A stretch of 64,000 bases of DNA from Candidatus Eisenbacteria bacterium. Its GTDB lineage: Bacteria > Orphanbacterota > Orphanbacteria > Orphanbacterales > Orphanbacteraceae. A program made the translations under genes and the position numbers. Positions 45,749 through 54,141 of this stretch are shown in pieces; position 1 is the first letter of the stretch, and every line of letters begins with the position of its first letter. The stretch covers positions 1 through 64,000 of the forward strand of contig JAFGGD010000012.1 in NCBI GenBank assembly GCA_016930695.1, given 5' to 3'. The notes below the pieces were generated by a model. The model worked only from the letters and a program-made list of their open reading frames with translations, did not search any database and had not been told where the DNA came from.

Positions 45749-47678
45749 CCGTCTTCCCCGCGGCGTCCGCCTTCTTCTTTTTGTACGGAATGCGAATGGT
45801 GAACGTGGTTCCCACGTCCGGCTTGCTGGAGACGGAGATGGATCCCCGGTGCTCCTCGATGATCCGGTAGGCGATGGAGAGGCCGAGGCCGGTCCCTCCC
45901 TTGGCGCGCTTGGTCGTGTAGAAAGGGTCGAAGATCTGGTTCAGCGTGCGCTCGCCCATTCCCTTCCCGTTGTCCTGCACCTCGATCGTGATGAAGTCCT
46001 CGTCCGAACGGGTGATCAGGCGAATCAGGCCGCGCCGGTCCTCGGGCATCGCCTGGCTGGCGTTGATGATCAGGTTGATCAGCACCTGTTCGATCTTCTG
46101 GGCGTTGCCGGTGAAGGTGGGTATCTCCCTCTGCGGCTCCAGTTCGATGTCGGCCGCCTTGTGCACCTGGTTGTGAACGAGCCGGGCGCTCTCGTTGATC
46201 ACCGTGTTCACGTCCACGTTGTCGATCAGGAGCCCTTCGTCCCGCCTGGCGAAACGCTTCAGCCCCTCCACGATCCTCTTGATCCGTTCCGAACCGTTCG
46301 CCATGTCCTGGATGAGGGTCATGATGTGGCTGCGGAAGAAGTCGTACTTCAGGCGGGCCACCTTCAGGTCCGGGTGGCTTTTCTGATATTCGTCCACGAT
46401 GGGAAGGATGTCCTCCATCGCCTGCTGAAAGATCTTGATGTTCCCACGGATGAACTGATTGGGGTTGTTGATCTCGTGACCGATGCCGGAGACGAGCTGT
46501 CCCAACGACGCGAGCTTGTCCGCCTGCTGAAGCTGCTGCTCGTACGTCTTCTTGTAGGTGACGTCCCTGTAGAACTCGATGATGCCGTTCACGTCGTGGT
46601 CCTTCCCGAAGATGGGAAGGGCGTGGACTTCGTAGTAGTTGTCGTCGTGACGGATCTCGAGAGTGATCGGCGCCTTCTCCCGAACGATGCGCGCGAGCCG
46701 GCAGTCCAAGCAGGGGCGATCGCTGTCGAAGAAGGTCTTGTGGCACTTGCTCCCCGGCGGCACCTCCTCCCGATTGGTCATGATCACGTTCCTCTCGCGG
46801 TCGATGATCGCCACCTTGTCGGGGATCGCCTGGAACATCGTTTCCAGGCGGATCTTGGACTCCTCGAAGCCGGTCACCACGCCGTCGAGGTAGGAATTGA
46901 TCTTGTCGAGGTGCCGGCGCTGATTCTCCATCTCCTCCCGCTTGGCGGCGAGGGTGTCGGCCAGTTCCTTCCGGTCCAGCGCGACGCCGAGTATCCGGGT
47001 GATCCCGTTCAGCAGCTTCTGCTCCTCCGGAAGCATCTCCAGGTCCGGCGTGTCGTAGCCCACCACGATCTCGCCCCGGACTTCATTCCCCACCACCAGG
47101 TTGCTCTTGATGGTGAGCCCCTCGGGACGGTCGCCGTACTCCCTGCCGAGGAAGGAAGAGAAGACCGCCACCCGGTCCGGATACTTCATCCCCTCCCGCA
47201 TGAACTCGGGAAACTTCTCGAAGAACTCCGCGACCGAACCGGAGACCTCGATCCACTCCGCCACCGCGTAGAGGCAGGAGAGTTCCTTGATCCGCTCGAC
47301 TTTGTCCCAGTCCGTCATCCCCTCCAAGCCGTCCAACTCGGCGAGGCGATTTCCCCAGAAGAGGTAGAGCACGCCGTCCTCGGTTTCCGCCGAGACCCCC
47401 TTCAGGGGGATCGAGGGGATCCGGTCGCACACCTTCCAGAACGCCACCTCCCGGCTCTCGCTCTCCCGCACCCGGGAGAGAACGCGGCGGAACTCCTCGA
47501 GCGGAGTGGGCGGGAGGATGTCGGCGAGCGTCCGGCCGATCAGGCCGTCCCGGTCGAGCCGGCACTGCCGGGCGAGCATGTTGCTCACGTGGACCACGCG
47601 TTCGCCGTCGTCCAGAACAAGCAGGTAGTCGAAGCTGACGTCGAAGAGGCGGAAGACGTTCTCGGTGGTAATCGCCAT
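45726..47678 (-). CDS. Cytoplasmic PAS histidine kinase with Cys-rich PAS domain
   Basis: This 650-residue kinase has no membrane segments. A PAS domain (about 5-110), a GAF-like region (about 130-232) and a coiled coil (about 235-280) precede a second PAS (about 283-380). That PAS carries Cys312, Cys323 and Cys326 (KCHKTFFDSDRPCLDCRLAR), a pattern seen in redox- or metal-type PAS sensors. The HisKA has His401 in GIGHEINNPNQFI and the HATPase has DNGKGMG and GGTGLGLS. It lies 168 bp after the large flavoprotein gene and overlaps its partner regulator. Redox sensing linked to the neighbouring NAD(P)H complex is inference. Confidence 0.92.
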   Translation of the reverse strand: MAITTENVFRLFDVSFDYLLVLDDGERVVHVSNMLARQCRLDRDGLIGRTLADILPPTPLEEFRRVLSRVRESESREVAFWKVCDRIPSIPLKGVSAETEDGVLYLFWGNRLAELDGLEGMTDWDKVERIKELSCLYAVAEWIEVSGSVAEFFEKFPEFMREGMKYPDRVAVFSSFLGREYGDRPEGLTIKSNLVVGNEVRGEIVVGYDTPDLEMLPEEQKLLNGITRILGVALDRKELADTLAAKREEMENQRRHLDKINSYLDGVVTGFEESKIRLETMFQAIPDKVAIIDRERNVIMTNREEVPPGSKCHKTFFDSDRPCLDCRLARIVREKAPITLEIRHDDNYYEVHALPIFGKDHDVNGIIEFYRDVTYKKTYEQQLQQADKLASLGQLVSGIGHEINNPNQFIRGNIKIFQQAMEDILPIVDEYQKSHPDLKVARLKYDFFRSHIMTLIQDMANGSERIKRIVEGLKRFARRDEGLLIDNVDVNTVINESARLVHNQVHKAADIELEPQREIPTFTGNAQKIEQVLINLIINASQAMPEDRRGLIRLITRSDEDFITIEVQDNGKGMGERTLNQIFDPFYTTKRAKGGTGLGLSIAYRIIEEHRGSISVSSKPDVGTTFTIRIPYKKKKADAAGKTDEEAADR

Positions 47679-47846
47679 GGCGGACTCCAGGGGCGGGCGG
47701 CCGGAGCGGGTTCCGGCGGCCGGTCCGAGGGAGTGGACGGCTGGGAACGCCGGGCGGGGGCGTCCCTTCCCATGCGCCGCCCGGCGGGGCGACGGATCGT
47801 CGACGGGCCGGAGCGGCGGCGCACGGTCCGCCCCGGCCCGATCCCG

Positions 47847-50800
47847 CTAGGCCCGGCGGGCGCCCACGCGGAAGTGCTCCAGCCCCACTTCGTGGACGTC
47901 CCGTTTGTACTGGGCGATCTCGGTGAGCGCCGGCGTCCTCGGGTAGGGCGTGGCGTCCACGTCGGCGATGACCAGCGTCCCTTTCCCGTCCCAGGCGGAG
48001 CGATCACCGTCGCCGAGATAGAAGGGGAGCCTGTCGCCGAGACCCTCGCGCGCCGCCTTCCATAAGGCTCCCTCGATCCTCGGGAACACGGCGGGCACGG
48101 AGACGCCGAGATGATCCGCCAGATTGCGGAGCACGCGCCAACCCTTCATGCCCGAAAGAGGCGCCGCGGCCGGCTGGAACCGGATCGCCCGCCCCTCGAA
48201 GTTCACCCGCGTTCCCTCGCTCTCCAGGTAGGTGCTCCCCGGAATCGCCACGTCCGCGAAGAGGGTCGTCTCGGTCCGCGCCCAATCGACCGCGGCGAGA
48301 AACTCCACGTTCCCCAGATAGGACGCGGTCTTGTTGTATCCCATCGGATCCTCGCCGACGACGAGGGCCGCTCGGATCCGCCCCTCCCGGAGCGCGCGGA
48401 GGAGGTCTTCACGGTTCTTCGCGCCCGGCAGGGCGGGCGCGGGGGCGCGCCCCGCCGCGAAGGCGGGATCGGCGCCGGAAAGCTCCACGCCGGCGCCGTT
48501 CGCCGCCATGGAGGGGAGAATCAGGTCCGCCGGGATTCCCTTCCCGCGGAGGAGGAGGACCAGGTTCGCCAGCGTTTCCACGTCCCCCGGCGCGAGATCC
48601 CGGGAGCGATCCGGGCTGTGGATGACGACGACCCTTCGCGCGTGTAGGACGAGCCGGGCCGCCTCGCGAATCTTCTCCGCCTCCACGCCGCTCCGCTCCG
48701 CCGCCGCGGCGAGGGAGTAATCGTGCGGATCGTCGAGAAAATCGCTTCCGCCCGGCATGGCGCGGATCGCTTCCCGGTCGAGCCATCCTTCATCGATGCC
48801 GAGCTGGATCACGCCGTTCCAGAACGCCGCGGACCTCCCGCGCATCGGGTCGAGGGAGAGCGCCGCCAGGCTGTCCAGCGGGCTCGGCGAGGAGTTGGAG
48901 ACCACGAGCCGGGCGCCCCCCTCCTTCACGGCGCAAACGATCTCGCTGGAGAGGACGGCGTGCTCCGCCTGGGTGTCCGTGTTGTTGCAAAGGATCAGGT
49001 CCGCCTCCCGGAGAACGCTCCGATCCGCGGTGGATCCCGTGAAACCGAAGGAGCGGTCGAGCGTCGCGGCGCGCACCCCGGTTTCCATCAGGGCGATGGA
49101 TCCCACGTTGTTCGTGCCGAGCCCGTCCCGGGCGACGAGGCCGGCCAAGTACAGCTCCTCGTTGGTCAGCTCCGGCGAAACGAAAACGGCGACCGACTCG
49201 GGACCGAAATGTTCCGCCGCGCCGCGCAGACCCTCCACGGCGAGCGCGTAGGCGTCCCGGAAACCCACCGCGCGATGGCGGCTCCCTTCGCGCACCGTCG
49301 GAACGATCAGGCGCCGCCCCTTGATGAAGAGTTCATGACCGAAACGCCCGTACTGGCAGAGATAGTCGCCGGGCTTACCGGAGGATTCGATCCAATACCG
49401 ATCCTCGCTGATCCGCCGGACCGTGATGGGGCAGCCGATGGAGCAGAAGCCGCAGTGGGTCTCCTCCCGCTCCGCCTTGAAGGGAGAACGTCCCGGGAAG
49501 GGGAGCCTCGCCTCGAGCGCGCCGGTGGGGCAGGCGTCGATGCAGTTTCCGCAACTGATGCAGCTGGTCTGCACCAGAGGATCGTTCATCGCCGGCCGCA
49601 TCTCCGTCCGGAACCCCCGGTTCGTCAGGCCGAGCGCGGAGATCGGCAACACACGGTCGCAGGTCCGGATGCAGCGGGCGCAGAGGATACATTTGTTCGG
49701 GTCATAAATAATGTAGGGATGGCGGTCGTCCGTCTTGTGCTTCCGCACCTGGCCGGCGAAGCGCTCCATGTCGACGCCGTACTCCTCGGCGTATTCCCGG
49801 AGCTTGCAGTCGTCGAAGGCGACGCACCCACAGGAGAGGCAACGTTCCTGCTCGTGGATCACGTCCTCCCACTCGAATCCGACCGCGACCTCGCGGAAGT
49901 TCCCCCGGCGCTCCTCCACGTCCAACTCCTGGAGATGGTGGCGCGGGCTCTCGGGGACGTCGCCCAGCTCCACCCGGCCCGGCTTGGACCAGAATTCCTT
50001 GCGGACCGCGAAAGGCTCCGCCGGAAGTTCCTCGCCGGAGAGGAAGGCGTGGATCGCGCGGGCCGCCCGGCCGCCGTCACGGATCGCGTCGATCACCACC
50101 GTGGGGCCGTCGTCCGCGGCGTCGCCGCCGGCGAAGAGACCTTCCACGTTGGTTCGCATGGTTCGGGTATCCACCTCGAAGGTTTTCCACCGCGAGACGC
50201 CCGGAGCCTCCGCCCCCGCCTTCTCCAACAGATCCTCCAGGATCGGTTCCTGGCCGATGGCGGATACGGCGAGACGGCAGGGGAGGTCGAACTCGGAGCC
50301 CTCCAGGGGGACCGGGCGCCGCCGCCCGGAGGCGTCCGGCTCGCCGAGCGTCATCCGGATGCAGCGAAGCGCCTTCAGGCGATTCCCCTCCCGAACGATG
50401 CCGACCGGCGCGGCCAGCTCCAGGATTTCGATCCCCTCCCGGATGCAATCCTCGATCTCCAAAGGATCGGCGGGCATTTCCGCCTTGGTGCGGCGGTAGA
50501 GGAGGATCACCTTCTCCGCGCCGAGGCGCCAGGATGTGCGGGCCACGTCCATCGCCGTGTTTCCGCCGCCGACCACCACCACCGTACCCTCCACCGGCTC
50601 GGGACGGTCCGCTTTCTCGACGAGGAAGTCCGCGCCGGTGACCACGCCCTCGGTGTCGAATTCATGTTCCACCCGCATTCCCTTGCCGCGGAAAGCGCCG
50701 GGCGCGAGAAAAACGGCGTCGTGCTTTTTCCGAAGTTCTTCCAGCGCGACTTCCCCGCCGACGCGAACGCCGGTGCGGATCTCCACGCCGGCGCGGGTGA

Positions 50801-51548
50801 TGAACTCCACCTCCCGGTCGAGAACATCCTTGGGAAGACGGTACTCGGGGATGCCGTATCGGAGCATGCCGCCGGTCTTCTCCATCGCCTCGTAGATGAC
50901 CGCGTCGTACCCCTTTCGCCCGAGAAACCAGGCGGCGGTAAGCCCCGCCGGTCCGCTGCCGACGATACCCACGGTTTTTCCCTTCGAGGGCTCCCTCTCC
51001 GGATTGCCGTTGTAGACGCCGGGCTGATCGGTGACGTGACGCTTCACGAAATTGATGCCCACCGGGGAATCCACGTCCTGCCGGCGGCAGACCACCTCGC
51101 ACTTGCGCACGCAGATCCGCCCGCAGATCGCCGGAAGGGGGTTGGTCTCGCGGATCAGGTCCACCGCCTTGCGGGTTTGCCCCATGGCGGCCAGGGCGAT
51201 ATACCCCTGCGCGTCCACGCCGGCGGGGCAGCCGAGCTTGCAGGGAGAGAGGCAGTCGGCGTAGTGGTTCGAGAGGAGCAGCTCCAGCGCCGTGCGCCGG
51301 GAGCGGATCACGCGTTCGTTTCGCGTGTGAATTTTCATCCCTTCCGCGACGCGGGTGGAGCAGGCGGGAAGCAGGTTCGGCCTCCCCTCCACCTCGACGA
51401 CGCAGACGAAGCAGGAGCCGTAGGGTTTCAGCTCGGGCGAGTGGCAGAGGGTGGGAATCCGGTCCAGCCCGTGCTCCTCCACCACATCGAGAATCGTCCG
51501 ACCCGGTTGGGTCTCGACGGTCCGTCCGTTGATTTCGACCTTCACCAT
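47847..51548 (-). CDS. Multi-domain Fe-S flavoprotein: NuoG-N / GltD-NfnB / NuoG-FdhA-like fusion
   Basis: This 1233-residue soluble oxidoreductase has these parts in order. A [2Fe-2S] domain carries Cys35, 46, 49 and 63. NuoG/GltD-type cysteines lie at 99-107 (HYADCLSPCKLGC). A GltD-type [4Fe-4S] region (141-154, ICGRICVRKCEVVC) leads to FAD loop GSGPAG (197-202), NADPH loop GGGNTA (327-332) and GLFAGGDAADDGP. A Cys-rich linker is at 570-581. Two [4Fe-4S] clusters follow (620-630 and 663-673). A molybdopterin-oxidoreductase-like domain runs from about 697 (Cys699, 702, 706, 731) to the end and contains NFEGRAIRFQ. The site for Cys/Sec is GTNNVGSIALMETG, with neither. With NuoE/NuoF it resembles Stn/HydABC-type NAD(P)H-ferredoxin complexes. 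Activity is inferred. Confidence 0.9.
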   Translation of the reverse strand: MVKVEINGRTVETQPGRTILDVVEEHGLDRIPTLCHSPELKPYGSCFVCVVEVEGRPNLLPACSTRVAEGMKIHTRNERVIRSRRTALELLLSNHYADCLSPCKLGCPAGVDAQGYIALAAMGQTRKAVDLIRETNPLPAICGRICVRKCEVVCRRQDVDSPVGINFVKRHVTDQPGVYNGNPEREPSKGKTVGIVGSGPAGLTAAWFLGRKGYDAVIYEAMEKTGGMLRYGIPEYRLPKDVLDREVEFITRAGVEIRTGVRVGGEVALEELRKKHDAVFLAPGAFRGKGMRVEHEFDTEGVVTGADFLVEKADRPEPVEGTVVVVGGGNTAMDVARTSWRLGAEKVILLYRRTKAEMPADPLEIEDCIREGIEILELAAPVGIVREGNRLKALRCIRMTLGEPDASGRRRPVPLEGSEFDLPCRLAVSAIGQEPILEDLLEKAGAEAPGVSRWKTFEVDTRTMRTNVEGLFAGGDAADDGPTVVIDAIRDGGRAARAIHAFLSGEELPAEPFAVRKEFWSKPGRVELGDVPESPRHHLQELDVEERRGNFREVAVGFEWEDVIHEQERCLSCGCVAFDDCKLREYAEEYGVDMERFAGQVRKHKTDDRHPYIIYDPNKCILCARCIRTCDRVLPISALGLTNRGFRTEMRPAMNDPLVQTSCISCGNCIDACPTGALEARLPFPGRSPFKAEREETHCGFCSIGCPITVRRISEDRYWIESSGKPGDYLCQYGRFGHELFIKGRRLIVPTVREGSRHRAVGFRDAYALAVEGLRGAAEHFGPESVAVFVSPELTNEELYLAGLVARDGLGTNNVGSIALMETGVRAATLDRSFGFTGSTADRSVLREADLILCNNTDTQAEHAVLSSEIVCAVKEGGARLVVSNSSPSPLDSLAALSLDPMRGRSAAFWNGVIQLGIDEGWLDREAIRAMPGGSDFLDDPHDYSLAAAAERSGVEAEKIREAARLVLHARRVVVIHSPDRSRDLAPGDVETLANLVLLLRGKGIPADLILPSMAANGAGVELSGADPAFAAGRAPAPALPGAKNREDLLRALREGRIRAALVVGEDPMGYNKTASYLGNVEFLAAVDWARTETTLFADVAIPGSTYLESEGTRVNFEGRAIRFQPAAAPLSGMKGWRVLRNLADHLGVSVPAVFPRIEGALWKAAREGLGDRLPFYLGDGDRSAWDGKGTLVIADVDATPYPRTPALTEIAQYKRDVHEVGLEHFRVGARRA

Positions 51549-51614
51549 CGTTCTCGTCTCTCCATGCGCGGCCGCCGCCGCGGTACCGGTATGGGCGTCC
51601 GGGACACCGCGGGC

Positions 51615-53393
51615 CTAGTCTTTATAAACCGCGCCGAAAGTACAGGAGGTGATGCACTTCCCGCACTTGACGCAGATCTCGTGATCGATCACGTAGGTCT
51701 TCTTCGGTTCGCCGGCGATGGCGTCGACCGGGCAGTTCTTGGCGCAGAGCCCGCAGCCGACGCACTTCTCCGGATCGATGTTGTAGGTGACGAGCAGCGC
51801 GCAGCTCTTGGCGGGACAACGGTGGTCCCGGATGTGCGCCTCGTACTCGTCCCGGTAATAGCGGATCGTGCTGAGCACCGGGTTCGGGGCGGTCTGGCCG
51901 AGACCGCAGAGGCTCGCCTCCTTGATCCGGCCGCCCAGCTCGCCGAGCTTCTCGATGTCCTCCTCGGTCCCTTCGCCGTTCACGATTCTTTCCAGGATCT
52001 CCAGCATCCGCAGCGTTCCGATCCGACAGAAGGTGCACTTGCCGCAGGACTCCTCCTGCGTGAAATCGAGAAAGAAGCGGGCCATGTCCACCATGCAGGT
52101 GGTGTCGTCCATCACCACCATGCCGCCGGAACCCATGATGGCGCCGGTGGCGGGGATGTGTTCGAAATCGACGGGCGTTTCCTTCAAGTGCGAAGGGATG
52201 CAGCCGCCCGAAGGGCCGCCCATCTGCACCGCCTTGAACTCCCGATCCCCCCGGATGCCGCCGCCGATGTCGAAGAGGATCTCCTCGATGGTCATCCCCA
52301 TGGGCACCTCCACCAACCCGCCGTGGCGGATCTTCCCCGCCAGGGCGAAGACCTTGGTGCCGGGGCTCTTCTCGGTGCCGAAACGGCGGTACGCCGCGGC
52401 GCCGCGGGTGATGATCCAGGGGACGTTGGCGTAGGTTTCCACGTTGTTGTTGTTCGTCGGCTTCCCCCACACGCCCGCTTCGGCCGGGAAGGGGGGTCGG
52501 ATGCGGGGCATCCCCCTCTCCCCCTCGATGGAGGCGAAGAGGGCCGTTTCCTCGCCGCAGACGAAAGCCCCCGCCCCCTGTTTGATGACGATGTCGAAGG
52601 AAAAGCCCGAGCCGAGGATGTTCCCGCCCAGGTATCCCTTCGCCCGGGCGGCGGCGATGGCGATCTCGAGCCGCTTGATGGCGAGAGGGTATTCGGCGCG
52701 GCAGTAGATGAAACCCTTCGACGCGCCGATGGCGCGGGCGCAGACGATCATCCCCTCCAGCACCGCGTGGGGATCCCCCTCCAGGACGGAGCGGTCCATG
52801 AAGGCGCCGGGGTCCCCCTCGTCGGCGTTGCAGATCACGTATTTCACGTCCGAATCGTAACCGGCGGCGAAAGACCACTTCAGGCCGGTGGGAAAACCGG
52901 CGCCGCCGCGCCCGCGGAGGCCGGATTCTTTCATCTCCGAAAGGATCTCCTCGGGCTTCATCTCCAAGAGCGCCTTCCGGGTCGCCTCGTATCCGCCCGC
53001 CGCCTCGTAGTCCTCGATCCTCTCCGGGTTGATCACGCCACAGTTGCGGAGAACGATCCTCTCCTGCCGGGCGAGGAAATTGCTCTCCGCGCCGGAGGGC
53101 TCCTTCCCCTCCTCGACACGGTACACGAGGTACTCCTCGAGGACCTCGCCCCCCTTCACGTGGCGCTCGACGATCTCCTCCGCCCGCGTGGGGTCCACGT
53201 CGCCGTAGATGGTGCGGGAGCCGTTCTCCCGGATCTCCACCAGCGGCTCCCGATAACACATGCCGATACAGCCGGTGTAGGTGAGTTCCGTCCCGGCGCC
53301 GCTCGCGCCGAGGATCTCCTCCAACCGCCGGTACACGTCCCGAGCCCCCGCGGACATGCCGCAGGTGCTCATGCCGACCAGGATCTTACACAT
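51615..53393 (-). CDS. NuoF/HydB-like NADH-binding flavoprotein subunit
   Basis: This 592-residue subunit starts with a thioredoxin-like [2Fe-2S] domain (CGMSAGARDVY, YTGCIGMC). The NuoF core has the NADH/FMN loop GLRGRGGAGFPTGLKW, NADEGDPGAFMDRSVLEGDP, FVCGEETALFASIEG and the [4Fe-4S] site EESCGKCTFCRIGT. Two C-terminal ferredoxin clusters follow (CVGCGLCAKNCPVDA; CVKCGKCITSCTFG). This is the HydB/HndC layout of soluble multi-subunit NADH-linked complexes, not the shorter respiratory NuoF. The ATG at 53393 is preceded by GGAG eight bases upstream; a GTG nine bases earlier is possible. The 66-bp gap to the fusion protein indicates one transcript. Confidence 0.95.
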   Translation of the reverse strand: MCKILVGMSTCGMSAGARDVYRRLEEILGASGAGTELTYTGCIGMCYREPLVEIRENGSRTIYGDVDPTRAEEIVERHVKGGEVLEEYLVYRVEEGKEPSGAESNFLARQERIVLRNCGVINPERIEDYEAAGGYEATRKALLEMKPEEILSEMKESGLRGRGGAGFPTGLKWSFAAGYDSDVKYVICNADEGDPGAFMDRSVLEGDPHAVLEGMIVCARAIGASKGFIYCRAEYPLAIKRLEIAIAAARAKGYLGGNILGSGFSFDIVIKQGAGAFVCGEETALFASIEGERGMPRIRPPFPAEAGVWGKPTNNNNVETYANVPWIITRGAAAYRRFGTEKSPGTKVFALAGKIRHGGLVEVPMGMTIEEILFDIGGGIRGDREFKAVQMGGPSGGCIPSHLKETPVDFEHIPATGAIMGSGGMVVMDDTTCMVDMARFFLDFTQEESCGKCTFCRIGTLRMLEILERIVNGEGTEEDIEKLGELGGRIKEASLCGLGQTAPNPVLSTIRYYRDEYEAHIRDHRCPAKSCALLVTYNIDPEKCVGCGLCAKNCPVDAIAGEPKKTYVIDHEICVKCGKCITSCTFGAVYKD

Positions 53394-53508
53394 CGGGTCC
53401 ACTCCGTGCCGTTCACCGATGCTCGATGAAGAGAGAAGCCGTGATTTCGGGGAAGGGCGGTTTCCCGAGCCCTCCCAGCGAACAGCCGGGGTACGGGGTC
53501 GCCGCGGC

Positions 53509-54015
53509 TCAGGCGCCGGCCGCCGCGGTTTCCCCGGCGGTCTTCTTCCGCTCCTCGCGGCGGATCGTTTTCAGGATCTTGCGAGCCGAGGCCGGGGTCA
53601 GCTTGCCGTAGGTTTCGTCGTTGACCATCATCACGGGGGCGAGGGAACAGCAGCCGATACAGGCGACGGTGGAAAGCGTGAAGGCGCCGTCCTCGGTGGT
53701 CCCGTTCACCTCGACGCCCAGCTCGTCCTGGATCGTCTGCAGCAAGGTCTGCGCCCCCGCCACGTGGCAGGCGGTTCCGCAGCAGAGACGGACCACGTGC
53801 CGGCCCATCGGTTGGAGGCGGAACTGGCTGTAGAAGGTGATCACCCCGTAGATCTTCGACTCGGGGATTTTGGTGACCCCGGAGATGTACTGAATGGCGC
53901 GCCGGGGGATGTAACCGAAATGGTCCTGCGCCGATTGCAGAAGCGGGATCAGCTCGCCGGGGGCGCCGTCGTACCGCCAAAGGTGATAGCTGAAATCCGA
54001 TTCCGGATGAGACAT
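53509..54015 (-). CDS. NuoE/HydC-like [2Fe-2S] subunit
   Basis: This 168-residue thioredoxin-fold subunit has the family blocks ELIPLLQSAQDHFGYIPRRA, KIYGVITFYSQFRLQP and the four cluster ligands in CCGTACHVAGA and VACIGCCSLAP. By family it passes electrons in NADH-linked complexes together with NuoF. It is the first redox subunit in the cluster, 115 bp ahead of the NuoF-like gene and 126 bp after the regulator. The Ala/Lys tail is not conserved. Confidence 0.95.
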   Translation of the reverse strand: MSHPESDFSYHLWRYDGAPGELIPLLQSAQDHFGYIPRRAIQYISGVTKIPESKIYGVITFYSQFRLQPMGRHVVRLCCGTACHVAGAQTLLQTIQDELGVEVNGTTEDGAFTLSTVACIGCCSLAPVMMVNDETYGKLTPASARKILKTIRREERKKTAGETAAAGA

Positions 54016-54141
54016 GGTTCGTTCTCGTCCTTTCGCCGCCGGCCGGGCGGACCGCGCGCCGCGCGTTCTCTCCCGTTTCCGGCGGCCGTTTCGGTCGGTC
54101 CCGGCGCGCGGGCGGCGCGCCGTCCGGGGGGGACGGCCGCT

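Noticed and set aside
48723-53429. Very long open frame on the plus strand (1568 codons) opposite the redox genes
   Set aside because: It lies antisense to NuoF-like and flavoprotein genes with clear motifs; high-GC DNA gives long antisense frames. The composition is His/Arg/Asp-rich with no domain.
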